A DNA stretch of 64,000 nt from the NCBI RefSeq assembly GCF_041435355.1, contig NZ_CP108442.1, positions 7,438,501 to 7,502,500 on the forward strand, read 5' to 3'. Numbering within the stretch: position 1 is the first letter of the stretch; the number at the start of each line of letters is the position of its first letter. This stretch comes from Streptomyces sp. NBC_01276. Lineage in GTDB: Bacteria; Actinomycetota; Actinomycetes; Streptomycetales; Streptomycetaceae. Below the pieces are notes generated by a model that worked only from the letters and a program-made list of their open reading frames with translations, did no database searches and was not told the DNA's origin. The translations under genes and the position numbers were made by a program. Positions 54,219 to 62,140 of the stretch are shown piece by piece.

Positions 54219-54896
54219 TCAGGGCCGGCGGGCCGGTGTCCGGGGCGGCGTGATGCGTATGGGCTCCTCGGCCGGAGCGTTCTCGATGTCGTCGAGCTGC
54301 GCGATCACCGTGCGGCGCAGGTCCTCGTAGTCCGCGAAGGAGTGGTCGTTGAAGAGGGTGTGGCCGGTCCACATCAGGTTGGCGCACACCCTGGCCGGGA
54401 CCCGGCCGGTCCGGGCGCCCATGCCGACGAGGGCCACCGACCGGACGCTGCCTGGCGCCAGCTCGTTCTGCCGGTGGACCGCCTGGAACGCGGCCGCGCA
54501 GGCCAGGGCCACATTGAGGGTCTCGCTCACGTCCTGCGACGACGTCTCCATGGTCGGCGTCGAGATCAGGTACTTCGGATTGACCGCCCCGGAGGGCACG
54601 CACACCGCGCTGCCCACCGGCAGGCTGCCCCCGAACCCGTCACGGATGGCCCGCTGCACGCGCAACTGGATGCCCGCCCCCAGGTGCCGCTTCACGGCCG
54701 CGTCGACCCCGCCGTCCATCCGGCCCCGGGAATTGGTCGGACTGACCCACGCGTCGACCACCTCGTCGAGGATCGACCCCGAACGGATCTCCACCCCCGG
54801 TGTGCCGGCGAAGGCCGCGCGCCATGCCTCCACCACTTCGGCGTTGAGGTCGGTCAATACCACCCTGAGCGACGACTGCGCCAGGTCCACGGCCAT
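54219..54896 (-). CDS. Macrodomain protein (ADP-ribose binding or hydrolysing)
   Basis: This 225-residue protein is mostly a macrodomain: IRSGSILDEVVDAWVSPTNS with N55, then GGVDAAVKRHLG for loop 1, LPVGSAVCVPSG, and VALVGMGARTGRVP for the phosphate-binding loop 2. Macrodomains bind ADP-ribose or remove it from proteins or DNA. ATG 54896 with GGGAG 6 bases upstream. It is divergent from a gene fusing a uracil-DNA-glycosylase-like domain with an ADP-ribosyltransferase. This mirrors DarT/DarG logic, where the macrodomain undoes the modification, so an antitoxin or reader role is the natural inference. The last ~25 residues are Pro/Arg-rich. Confidence 0.85.
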   Translation of the reverse strand: MAVDLAQSSLRVVLTDLNAEVVEAWRAAFAGTPGVEIRSGSILDEVVDAWVSPTNSRGRMDGGVDAAVKRHLGAGIQLRVQRAIRDGFGGSLPVGSAVCVPSGAVNPKYLISTPTMETSSQDVSETLNVALACAAAFQAVHRQNELAPGSVRSVALVGMGARTGRVPARVCANLMWTGHTLFNDHSFADYEDLRRTVIAQLDDIENAPAEEPIRITPPRTPARRP

Positions 54897-54979
54897 GGTC
54901 CACTCCCATCGAGATACGGCTTCTCCACTGCTCACGACGTTAGCGCCCCCCACTGACAACGCCCGTTGAGGAAGCCTCC

Positions 54980-54996
54980 CGTGACGTACCGTCACG
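54980..54996. promoter_or_regulatory. CGTGACG-TAC-CGTCACG palindrome in the macrodomain/UDG-ART divergent promoter
   Basis: A perfect 7-3-7 inverted repeat lies roughly mid-way in the 268-bp region between the two divergent genes. It is a good candidate operator for joint control, although neither protein has an obvious DNA-binding helix-turn-helix. Confidence 0.45.
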
Positions 54997-55164
54997 ATGG
55001 CGGCCACTGTCAGGGGCCGCTGTTAGCCTGCCGCCAGATTCCAGCGGACCGGCCCCGGCGGCCGACGCCGGTACCGGCGCGGGTCCGCCGGCGGCGCGAG
55101 CCGGCCGGTCCGCGACCGCGCCGCCCCTCCCCAGCAGGCTTCTCTCATCCGGAGTGACTTCACC

Positions 55165-56787
55165 ATGCGCGACGACAACGTCCCGGCCGAACCCGACACC
55201 AACGACCCACTGGCCCTCGCCGGCCTGTTCGAAGGCGGCGGCGAACCGTGGCTCCCGCTCCTGAAGCCGGTCATCGAGGCGCAGCCCGACGCGGCCGGGT
55301 TCATCGGACCGGGCCGTGACCCGCAGGTCGTTCCCGTCCGCGAACTCACCTTCCAGGCGCTCAAGCCCCAGCCGCCGCACAAGTGGAAGGTGGTGATCTT
55401 CGGACAGAACCCGTACCCGCGGCCGGAGAGCGCCACCGGCATAGCCATGTTCGACAACACCTTCCACGACTGGAAGGACAGCCAGTTCGGCCGGGTCGTC
55501 AGCATCCGCTGCATCATCAAGGCGGCGGCGATGTGGAAGTACGGCATCCAGAAGAAGACCCCCATCGCCGACGTCCGCGCACTGCTCCGGGAACGCGACA
55601 CCGTCCAGCCCCCGGAGTGGTTCCAGGCCATGCTCACGCAGGGCGTGCTGCTCCTGAACGCCGCGCTCACCGCCAGCGCCGACGGGGCGACGGGCACCGA
55701 CCGCCACACCGCCTTCTGGCGCCCGGTCGCCGAGCGGGTCGTCGAGGAGATCCTCCGGGCCAAACAGAACGCCGACGAGGAGGACCGCGGCGTCGTCTTC
55801 GCGTGGTGGGGAGCCCATGCCCGCAGCCTGAAGAAGGCCGTCCTGCGTCTCCAGGAGAAGTACCCGGAGGTCGAGGTCCGGCACATCGACCACCCCAACC
55901 CGGCGGCCCAGGGCGACATCTTCTGCGAAGGCGACCATTTCGCCATGGTGAACGAGGCACTCGCGTCGGTCGGCGCGGTCCCGGTCGACTGGCTGCCGAG
56001 CAAGGGGTGGAACGAGGCCGCGGCCGAGTCCGGCGGGACGGACGGCGACGGCGGCGTCGCCGCGCGCATGGGCGCCTTCATCGCGTCCACGATGGAGCTG
56101 CACCAGCTCTACCTGGACCGGCTCGCGGGGGTCAAGGACGAGGGACTCGTCCTCCCCGCCATCACCGGAGTCTTCGACACCCCGCTCATGGACTTCCAGC
56201 AGGCCGTCGCCCCGGTCGCCGGGCTGCTGTCCTCCCTCGACCGGCACGTCGGGCTGTCCCGCGAGTTCGGCAGGCGACGGGCGCGGACGTCGGCCGGCGG
56301 CCTGTCCGCCGACGCGATCGCCGCCCTCCACCTCTACACCTGCGAGTCGGCCTTCTACCGGGAGATCAACGCCGTCCTGCGCACGCCGGACCGGTCCAGG
56401 GTCGTCCCGTACCTCCCCTACCTGCGTCTGCTGTTCTCGGCGGTGTCGCAGCTTCCCGTCCGCACGGAACCGCTGTGGCGCGGGGTGTCGCTGGACCTCC
56501 GCACGCAGTACCCGCTCGGCCGCACCGTGACCTGGTGGGGCGTGTCCTCCTGCACGCCCGAGCTGGGTGTGGCCAAGGCCTTCCTCGGCAGCCGCGGCAA
56601 GCGGACGCTCTTCGAGGTGGTCCCCCTCCGGGCGGTGGGCATCAGCGAGTTCTCCGCGTTCACGGCCGAGGAGGAGTTCATCCTCTCGCCGGGTACGCAG
56701 CTCAAGGTGACGGACGTCAGGACCGAACGCGGCGGCCTGTGCACCGTACGGCTGACCGAGCTGGCCGAGCAGACCCTCGTGTCCTGA
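55165..56787 (+). CDS. Fusion of UDG-like DNA glycosylase domain and R-S-E ADP-ribosyltransferase domain
   Basis: This 540-residue protein joins two enzymes. Residues ~25-280 resemble family 1 uracil-DNA glycosylase: WKVVIFGQNPYPRPESATGI (motif A, residues 74-93), GVLLLNAALTASADG (160-174), VFAWWGAHARSLKKAV and HIDHPNPAAQ (motif with HPNP at 243-246). The canonical GQDPYH reads GQNPYP, so N82 replaces the catalytic Asp and P85 the His. Residues ~300-540 form an ADP-ribosyltransferase: LWRG (R439), TWWGVSSCT (S461-S462-C463 as the STS strand), and AEEEFILSPGT with E502-x-E504. This is the R-S-E layout of arginine- or DNA/RNA-type transferases. A divergent macrodomain gene is the neighbour. Likely role: DNA-directed ADP-ribosylation in defence or conflict. 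ATG with GGAG upstream. Confidence 0.82.
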   Translation: MRDDNVPAEPDTNDPLALAGLFEGGGEPWLPLLKPVIEAQPDAAGFIGPGRDPQVVPVRELTFQALKPQPPHKWKVVIFGQNPYPRPESATGIAMFDNTFHDWKDSQFGRVVSIRCIIKAAAMWKYGIQKKTPIADVRALLRERDTVQPPEWFQAMLTQGVLLLNAALTASADGATGTDRHTAFWRPVAERVVEEILRAKQNADEEDRGVVFAWWGAHARSLKKAVLRLQEKYPEVEVRHIDHPNPAAQGDIFCEGDHFAMVNEALASVGAVPVDWLPSKGWNEAAAESGGTDGDGGVAARMGAFIASTMELHQLYLDRLAGVKDEGLVLPAITGVFDTPLMDFQQAVAPVAGLLSSLDRHVGLSREFGRRRARTSAGGLSADAIAALHLYTCESAFYREINAVLRTPDRSRVVPYLPYLRLLFSAVSQLPVRTEPLWRGVSLDLRTQYPLGRTVTWWGVSSCTPELGVAKAFLGSRGKRTLFEVVPLRAVGISEFSAFTAEEEFILSPGTQLKVTDVRTERGGLCTVRLTELAEQTLVS

Positions 56788-56827
56788 GCGGGCGGGGGCG
56801 GAGCGGGCGGGGGCGGCCGGCACCACC

Positions 56828-57085
56828 GTGAGTACCCGCGAGGTGGCCCTCAGCGACACGGCCGCGCGCATCATGGCACGGGCCGGAGCGGACCCGCAGG
56901 GGGAGCAGCCGGTACCGGCCATGTCCGCGGAACCGGTCCGGCCCGCCCGCGACGGGTCCGGCAGGCCCTCCGAGGCCCCGGGCCCGGAGCGGGGGGAGGC
57001 GTGCCCGCACGGGTGTCTGCGGGGCCCCGGCGGAATCCCCCGGCGGGTTCCCGCGGCGCGGCCGGGGGCTGTGGGTTGGCTGTGA
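56828..57085 (+). CDS. Hypothetical small protein (uncertain)
   Basis: An 85-residue frame from GTG 56828 lies in the 408-bp gap after the UDG-ART gene. Third codon positions are about 88% G or C, as in real genes here. The product starts MSTREVALSDTAARIMARAG, is rich in Pro, Gly and Arg, and has an ACPHGCLRG segment that could bind a metal. There is no clear ribosome site. It resembles nothing I can name. The remaining ~110 bases to the next gene hold its promoter, with a TTCGTACGAA palindrome near 57137. Confidence 0.4.
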   Translation: MSTREVALSDTAARIMARAGADPQGEQPVPAMSAEPVRPARDGSGRPSEAPGPERGEACPHGCLRGPGGIPRRVPAARPGAVGWL

Positions 57086-57195
57086 AGCGACGTCGTTGAT
57101 GGACATGGGTGCGGCAGCTGTGCCGACAAGTTCTATATTCGTACGAACCATCCATGCGCGGCCCTGCTGCGGTGATCAGGGGGGATACGACAGCG

Positions 57196-58512
57196 ATGGC
57201 CGAGACCGACCTCGCTCCGCACTCCGGCGCGGAGCCCCGCAATGCCCGTAGGGAACGCAAGGAACGCCGCAAGGCCCAGAACCGCAAGCGCCTGGGGATC
57301 GGCGCCGCCGTGGTCGCCCTGGGCGGCGGCGCGGCCGCGTACGCCTTCACCCTGGGCGGCTCGGCGGGCTCCACCGGTCGCGACGCGAACTTCGCGGCCC
57401 CGGCCCCCTCGAACGGGGCGAAGGGGCCGGAGGGGCCCTGGGACGGCAAGGTGAAGGTGCTGGGGGACGGCTCCACCTCCAACACCGGGCCCCAGCCGGG
57501 ACAGCTCAAGCCCGAGAAGCTGAAGCCGGGCGAGAAGCCGCCGCAGTTCGTGGTGTTCTCCTGGGACGGAGCGCTGGAGGGCGACGACCACCTCTTCTCG
57601 CACTTCCGTCAGGTGGCCAAGGACAGCAACGCCCACATGACCTTCTTCCTCACGGGCATCTACCTGCTGCCGGACGCCAAGAAGATGCTCTACAAGCCGC
57701 CGCAGCACGCCCAGGGCGCCTCCGCGATCTCGTACCCGACCGTCCCGCACGTGAAGACCACGCTGGAGCAGCTGCGCGGTGCCTGGGCCGACGGAGACGA
57801 GATCGGCTCGCACTTCAACGGGCACTTCTGCGGTCCCAAGGGCGGCGGGGACTGGAGCGTCGACGAGTGGAAGAGCGAGATCGACCAGCAGTACTCCTTC
57901 ATGAAGAACTGGAAGACCAACACCGGGTTCGCCAAGGAGGCGCCCCTGCCCTTCGACCCGGACCGGGAGATGGTCGGCGGCCGGGCACCCTGCCTGGAGG
58001 GCCAGAAGAACCTGCTGACCGCGATCAAGCCGTACGGCTGGCGCTACGACGCGAGCTCGTCCGGGGACTTCCAGATGTGGCCGTCCAAGCAGCAGGACAT
58101 ATGGAACTTTCCGCTCCAGCTCGTCCCCTTGCAGGGCAAGGAGGCGCAGGTCCTCTCCATGGACTTCAACTTCCTCTACAACCAGTCCGGTGACAGCACC
58201 CAGGGGGACCCGACGAAGTTCACGGCCTGGCAGACGCAGACCCGGATGTCGTACCTCAACGGCTTCAACCGGGTCTACAACGGCAGCCGGGCGCCCATGT
58301 TCATCGGCAACCACTTCGAGGACTGGAACGGTGGCATCTACATGAAGGCCATCGAGGACGTCATGAGGGACGTCTGCCCGCGCAAGGAGGTCCGCTGCGT
58401 GTCCTTCCGTGAACTGGCGGACTGGCTCGACGTCCAGGACCCGAAGGTCCTGGCCCAGCTGCGGATGCTCGACCCGGCGCAGGCGCCGGACTGGAAGAAG
58501 CTGATCAAGTAG
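57196..58512 (+). CDS. Exported polysaccharide deacetylase-like protein
   Basis: This 438-residue protein has a basic N-terminus (RERKERRKAQNRKR), a transmembrane helix (~35-55) and a Lys/Pro-rich linker, then a NodB-like domain: PPQFVVFSWDGALEGDDHLF (first motif with Asp), AHMTFFLTGIYLL, and DGDEIGSHFNGHFCG (the H-x3-H-like motif, here HFNGH). The rest (YLNGFNRVYNGSRAPMFIGN and CVSFRELADWLD) fits distant deacetylases acting on cell-wall or capsule sugars. The metal triad Asp-His-His appears present. ATG 57196 with GGGGGG upstream. It is convergent with a class A PBP across a strong terminator, in a cell-wall neighbourhood. Confidence 0.78.
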   Translation: MAETDLAPHSGAEPRNARRERKERRKAQNRKRLGIGAAVVALGGGAAAYAFTLGGSAGSTGRDANFAAPAPSNGAKGPEGPWDGKVKVLGDGSTSNTGPQPGQLKPEKLKPGEKPPQFVVFSWDGALEGDDHLFSHFRQVAKDSNAHMTFFLTGIYLLPDAKKMLYKPPQHAQGASAISYPTVPHVKTTLEQLRGAWADGDEIGSHFNGHFCGPKGGGDWSVDEWKSEIDQQYSFMKNWKTNTGFAKEAPLPFDPDREMVGGRAPCLEGQKNLLTAIKPYGWRYDASSSGDFQMWPSKQQDIWNFPLQLVPLQGKEAQVLSMDFNFLYNQSGDSTQGDPTKFTAWQTQTRMSYLNGFNRVYNGSRAPMFIGNHFEDWNGGIYMKAIEDVMRDVCPRKEVRCVSFRELADWLDVQDPKVLAQLRMLDPAQAPDWKKLIK

Positions 58513-58524
58513 CGGGGCGGGTCA

Positions 58525-58557
58525 CGGGAGGGCGGCGCGCGGTGCGCCGCCCTCCCG
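58525..58557. terminator. Strong hairpin terminator between deacetylase-like and PBP genes
   Basis: CGGGAGGGCGGCGC and its complement form a perfect 14-bp stem with a 5-base loop, ending 2 bp before the PBP stop codon. It serves both convergent genes. Confidence 0.85.
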
Positions 58558-58558
58558 G

Positions 58559-60724
58559 CTACTTCACGGCCTTGGCGTAGTCGGCCCACAGCCGCACCGC
58601 GCGCTCACTGCCGGGGGTGCCCGGTGCGTCACCGCCCAGCCCGGTGAGCGGAAGCGGAATCAGGTCGGTCAGCGACATCCGGTAGACCACGACGGCCGTG
58701 GACTCCTGCCCGGTGCTGGCCACGAACCAGCCCGCCGTGTTCGCGGCCGTCGTGCCCGTCTTGCCGGCGGCGCCGGGGCGGGCCTTGCCCGCCGTCTTCG
58801 CCGACCCCTCGGTGACGGCGTCCCGCAGGGCCTCCGTCACCGTGCGCGCCGTCTTGGCGGACATCGCCCGGACCGGCTTCGGGGCGACGAGCGGCACCGC
58901 GGCGCCGTTGCGGCTGACCGAGCGCACCGAGTACGGGTCGGTGTGCATTCCGTCCGCGGCGAAGGTCTCGTAGGCGCCGGCCATGCGGATCGCGCTCGGC
59001 GTCGAGTTCTCCCCGAGGGCGAAGGCGGGGATCCGCGGGCCCAGGCTCGACGCGAGCAGCCCCGAACGCTCCGCGAACGCCTCCGCCCGGTCGAGGCCGA
59101 CGTCGAGGCCGAGCTGCAGCATGGGGGTGTTGACCGAGTCGGCCACGGCCTGGCGCAGGGTCACCTGGCCCCAGTTGCGGCCCCCGTCGTTGCGCCCCTT
59201 GACCACCTTGCCGCTGCGGTCCCAGTAGGGGCCCTCGGGCGTCTGCACGGTGACCTGGTCGTTGCCGTCGTAGGTGGCGGTGGGGGAGAGGGGCGTACGG
59301 GCCTTGCCGCGCGTGCGCAGCACCCCCTCTTCGAGTCCGGCGGCGTACACGAGGGGGGTGAAGGCCGAGCCGGCCGGGATCGTGGTCGCGTTCGACTCGT
59401 TGAAGCCCTGCTTGAGGTAGTCGGGGCCCCCGTACACGGCGAGCAGGCGCCCGTCGGGGGCGACGCTCGCCGCGCCGATCTTCGCGTGCTTGTCGGTGTC
59501 GGGCCGCTTCTCCGCGTCGAAGCCCTTCTCGGCGTTCTGCACGGCGGCGGTCAGTGCCGCCATCCGGGACTGGTCGAAGGTGGTGTAGACCTGGTAGCCG
59601 CCGAGGTCGAAGTCGGAGTCCTTGATGTGGCCGGACTTGACCGCGTACTGCTTGGCCAGCTCCACCAGGTAGCCGGTCTGTGCGCCGGGGGTGCCGGAGA
59701 GGGAGGTGCCCGAGGGCTCGGGGAAGGTCTTGTACGTGGCGCGCTCGGCGGCCGATATCTGCCCGGTCTCGACCATCCGGTCCAGGATCCAGCTCCACCG
59801 TTCGACGGCCCGCGCCCGGTTCTCCTTGCCGAGGGTCGGGTCGAACAGGCCGGCGCCCTTGAGGAGCGAGGCGAGGAAGGCGCCCTCGCTGGCGTTGAGC
59901 TGCGAGACGTCCTTGCCGTAGTAGGCCTGGGAGGCGCGTTGGATGCCGTAGGTGCCGCGGCCGAACCAGCTGGTGTTGAGGTAGTCCTGGAGGATCCGCT
60001 TCTTGGACTTCTGGTTGTCCAGCTTCACCGCGAGCAGGAGCTCGGTGAACTTCCTTGAGAGGGTGCGCTCCTGGCTGAGGTAGGCGTTCTTCACGTACTG
60101 CTGCGTGATGGTCGACCCGCCCTGGGTCTCGCCCCCGGTCACGGCGGCGCGCACGGCGCGCAGGACGCCGGAGGGGGAGACTCCGGGGTCCGAGTAGAAG
60201 CTGGCGTTCTCGGCGGCGAGGACGGCTCCCTGGACTTTCGGGGGCACCTTGTCGAGCGGCATCTCCTGCCGGCTGACCCAGCCCGTCCTGGCCATCGTGG
60301 AGCCGTCGGCCCAGTAGTAGATGTTGTCCTGCTGCTTGGCGAAGGAGTTGAGGTCGTCGGGTATGTCCGTCGTCGCGTACGCGCAGGCGACGAAGCCCAC
60401 CATGCCTATGAAGGCGTACAGGCACGCGCCGAGCCACTGGCGCCACGAGGGAGCCCAGCGGCGCCAGCCGGTGCGGCCGGGTCTCGGGTAGGCGGGGCGC
60501 AGGCGCCGCACCCACGGGCGCGCCGCGGCGACGGCCCGGGTGGCGGCCGAGGTGGCGGCCCCGAGGAGGGCCGGGGGGAGGGTGATGCGCCGGCGGGCCG
60601 TCGCGCGGGGCTTGCGACGGGAACCGGAACTTCCGCGACGGCCCGAGGGGGCGCCACCGCCGTTGTCCGGAACCACCCTTGTGTCCCGTGATCGCCCTCT
60701 TCCGGCCCTTTCCTGCCTGCCCAC
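58559..60724 (-). CDS. Class A penicillin-binding protein with altered SxxK motif
   Basis: This 721-residue peptidoglycan synthase has a basic cytosolic tail, a membrane helix at ~98-117, a GT51 domain and a transpeptidase domain. In GT51 the catalytic Glu is E172 (LAAENASFYSDPG) and QGGSTITQQ is at 201-209. In the transpeptidase SVN is at 530-532 and KTGT at 655-658. The first motif reads S453-A-F-T456 where SxxK is required, so the general base lysine is missing and transpeptidation may be weak or lost. GTG 60724 is chosen with AAAGGG upstream; a much longer upstream reading runs through the divergent promoter. It is divergent from the amidase-domain gene 210 bp away. Confidence 0.85.
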   Translation of the reverse strand: MGRQERAGRGRSRDTRVVPDNGGGAPSGRRGSSGSRRKPRATARRRITLPPALLGAATSAATRAVAAARPWVRRLRPAYPRPGRTGWRRWAPSWRQWLGACLYAFIGMVGFVACAYATTDIPDDLNSFAKQQDNIYYWADGSTMARTGWVSRQEMPLDKVPPKVQGAVLAAENASFYSDPGVSPSGVLRAVRAAVTGGETQGGSTITQQYVKNAYLSQERTLSRKFTELLLAVKLDNQKSKKRILQDYLNTSWFGRGTYGIQRASQAYYGKDVSQLNASEGAFLASLLKGAGLFDPTLGKENRARAVERWSWILDRMVETGQISAAERATYKTFPEPSGTSLSGTPGAQTGYLVELAKQYAVKSGHIKDSDFDLGGYQVYTTFDQSRMAALTAAVQNAEKGFDAEKRPDTDKHAKIGAASVAPDGRLLAVYGGPDYLKQGFNESNATTIPAGSAFTPLVYAAGLEEGVLRTRGKARTPLSPTATYDGNDQVTVQTPEGPYWDRSGKVVKGRNDGGRNWGQVTLRQAVADSVNTPMLQLGLDVGLDRAEAFAERSGLLASSLGPRIPAFALGENSTPSAIRMAGAYETFAADGMHTDPYSVRSVSRNGAAVPLVAPKPVRAMSAKTARTVTEALRDAVTEGSAKTAGKARPGAAGKTGTTAANTAGWFVASTGQESTAVVVYRMSLTDLIPLPLTGLGGDAPGTPGSERAVRLWADYAKAVK

Positions 60725-60934
60725 TGCGCATGCCCTTTCTGCTGCTCTTGCCCCACACCCTAGAGGCACTTGCTGTGGGGTCGCCCAGCGACCGAACGTG
60801 TCCGCTTCCTTACGGGTGAGTAGGGAAACGTGCCGTCGGTCCGGCCGCACAAACGGAACGGAGCGAAGGTGTCGTGAAGTTGTGCGAAGATTCCGTGCCT
60901 CGGTTCGAGTGGACCGGGTGACAAGGGGAAAATA

Positions 60935-62074
60935 GTGATACCAAAGAGGTTCAAGGTCGCCGCCGGCGCGGCCCTGACCGTGGGCGCGGTGACCGCAGGT
61001 CTGCTCGCTTCCTCTGCGAGTGCGGAATCCGGCCCCAAAGCAGCCGACCGCAAGACGGTCGACACCTTCGGGCGCCTTGCGGGCGACGTACTGTCGCAGC
61101 GCTCCGATGCCCTGGTCGAGGACCAGGGAGGGCATCGCAATTCGGGCCGTAACGCCACGAAGGGCCGCATGTCGGCCCAGTTGGCGAAGGACGAGGCCTC
61201 CGCGCTCTCGTCCCTGAAGTCCCGCAGGACCCGGCTCGCGGACCTCGGTGAGGCCTACACGAAGGCCGACACCAAGGTGACGGTGGAGAAGGCCACGGTC
61301 ACCGGCGGGAAGGCCACCGTCGAGGTCACCGAGCAGACCACGCTCACGTACAAGAAGCTGCGCGGGGACGAGCCGGCGACGACCGACTTCCGGACCCGGT
61401 ACGAGCTCAAGCTCACCAGCAAGAAGGGCGGTGCCTGGGAGCTGAACTCGATCAAGTCCCAGGAGAACGGCCCGGTCGCGGTGAACGAGCCGGTGGCGGC
61501 CAAGGCGAACGTGGTCAAGGACGACGGCAACCAGTACCCGGACGGCACGCCCGCGTCCACCAAGTACCCGGCGCCGGCGAAGCCCAAGGCCAAGACCGGC
61601 GGTGCCTACGACTACGCGGCCATGGCGAAGTACGCCGAGAAGTACTGGAGCAACTACAACCCGGCGTACCGGAAGTTCTCCGGCGCGGGTGGTGACTGCA
61701 CCAACTTCATCAGCCAGGCGCTGAAGGCGGGTGGCTGGAAGGCCGTTCCGGGCTCCACCTCGGACTACCGCAACTGGTGGTACGACGGAGCCAGGCAGTC
61801 CGACTCCTGGGTCGGTGCGAACGAGTGGGCCTGGTTCACGCTGTCCAACCAGCGGGCGGCCAACCTGGCCAACGTGTACCAGACGGACGTCGGTGACATC
61901 GTGCAGGTGGACTTCAACAAGGACGGGTCCAAGGACCACTCCATGATGGTGACCTACCGCAGCAGCGCGGGCATGCCGTACGTCACCTACCACTCCACGA
62001 ACACCTACCGGAAGTCGCTCGCGAGCCTCATCGCGTCCTACCCGGACGCGGTGTACTACGCGTACCGCACCTGA
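60935..62074 (+). CDS. Secreted amidase_6-domain protein
   Basis: This 379-residue protein has a clear signal peptide (IPKRFKVAAGAALTVGAVTA, then ASSASAES for cleavage near residue 30). An N-terminal ~190-residue region rich in Lys, Thr and Val may be a cell-wall-binding or spacer domain. Residues ~215-375 match the putative amidase domain (PF12671 type): NYNPAYRKF, GGDCTNFISQALKAGGW with the likely catalytic Cys, and KDHSMMVTYRS, YVTYHSTNTYRK carrying His residues. It probably cuts a peptide or amide in the wall. GTG 60935 with AAGGGG upstream. A terminator follows. Confidence 0.87.
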   Translation: MIPKRFKVAAGAALTVGAVTAGLLASSASAESGPKAADRKTVDTFGRLAGDVLSQRSDALVEDQGGHRNSGRNATKGRMSAQLAKDEASALSSLKSRRTRLADLGEAYTKADTKVTVEKATVTGGKATVEVTEQTTLTYKKLRGDEPATTDFRTRYELKLTSKKGGAWELNSIKSQENGPVAVNEPVAAKANVVKDDGNQYPDGTPASTKYPAPAKPKAKTGGAYDYAAMAKYAEKYWSNYNPAYRKFSGAGGDCTNFISQALKAGGWKAVPGSTSDYRNWWYDGARQSDSWVGANEWAWFTLSNQRAANLANVYQTDVGDIVQVDFNKDGSKDHSMMVTYRSSAGMPYVTYHSTNTYRKSLASLIASYPDAVYYAYRT

Positions 62075-62085
62075 CCGGTGCCCCT

Positions 62086-62138
62086 CGGCTCCTCCCGTCG
62101 CGGAACCCCGTCGCGGAACCCCGTGGCGGGAGGAGCCG
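62086..62138. terminator. Hairpin with tandem repeat loop between convergent genes
   Basis: CGGCTCCTCCCG and CGGGAGGAGCCG form a perfect 12-bp stem. The 29-base loop contains two copies of a 13-bp unit (CCGTCGCGGAACC) and a partial third. Confidence 0.7.
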
Positions 62139-62140
62139 GT

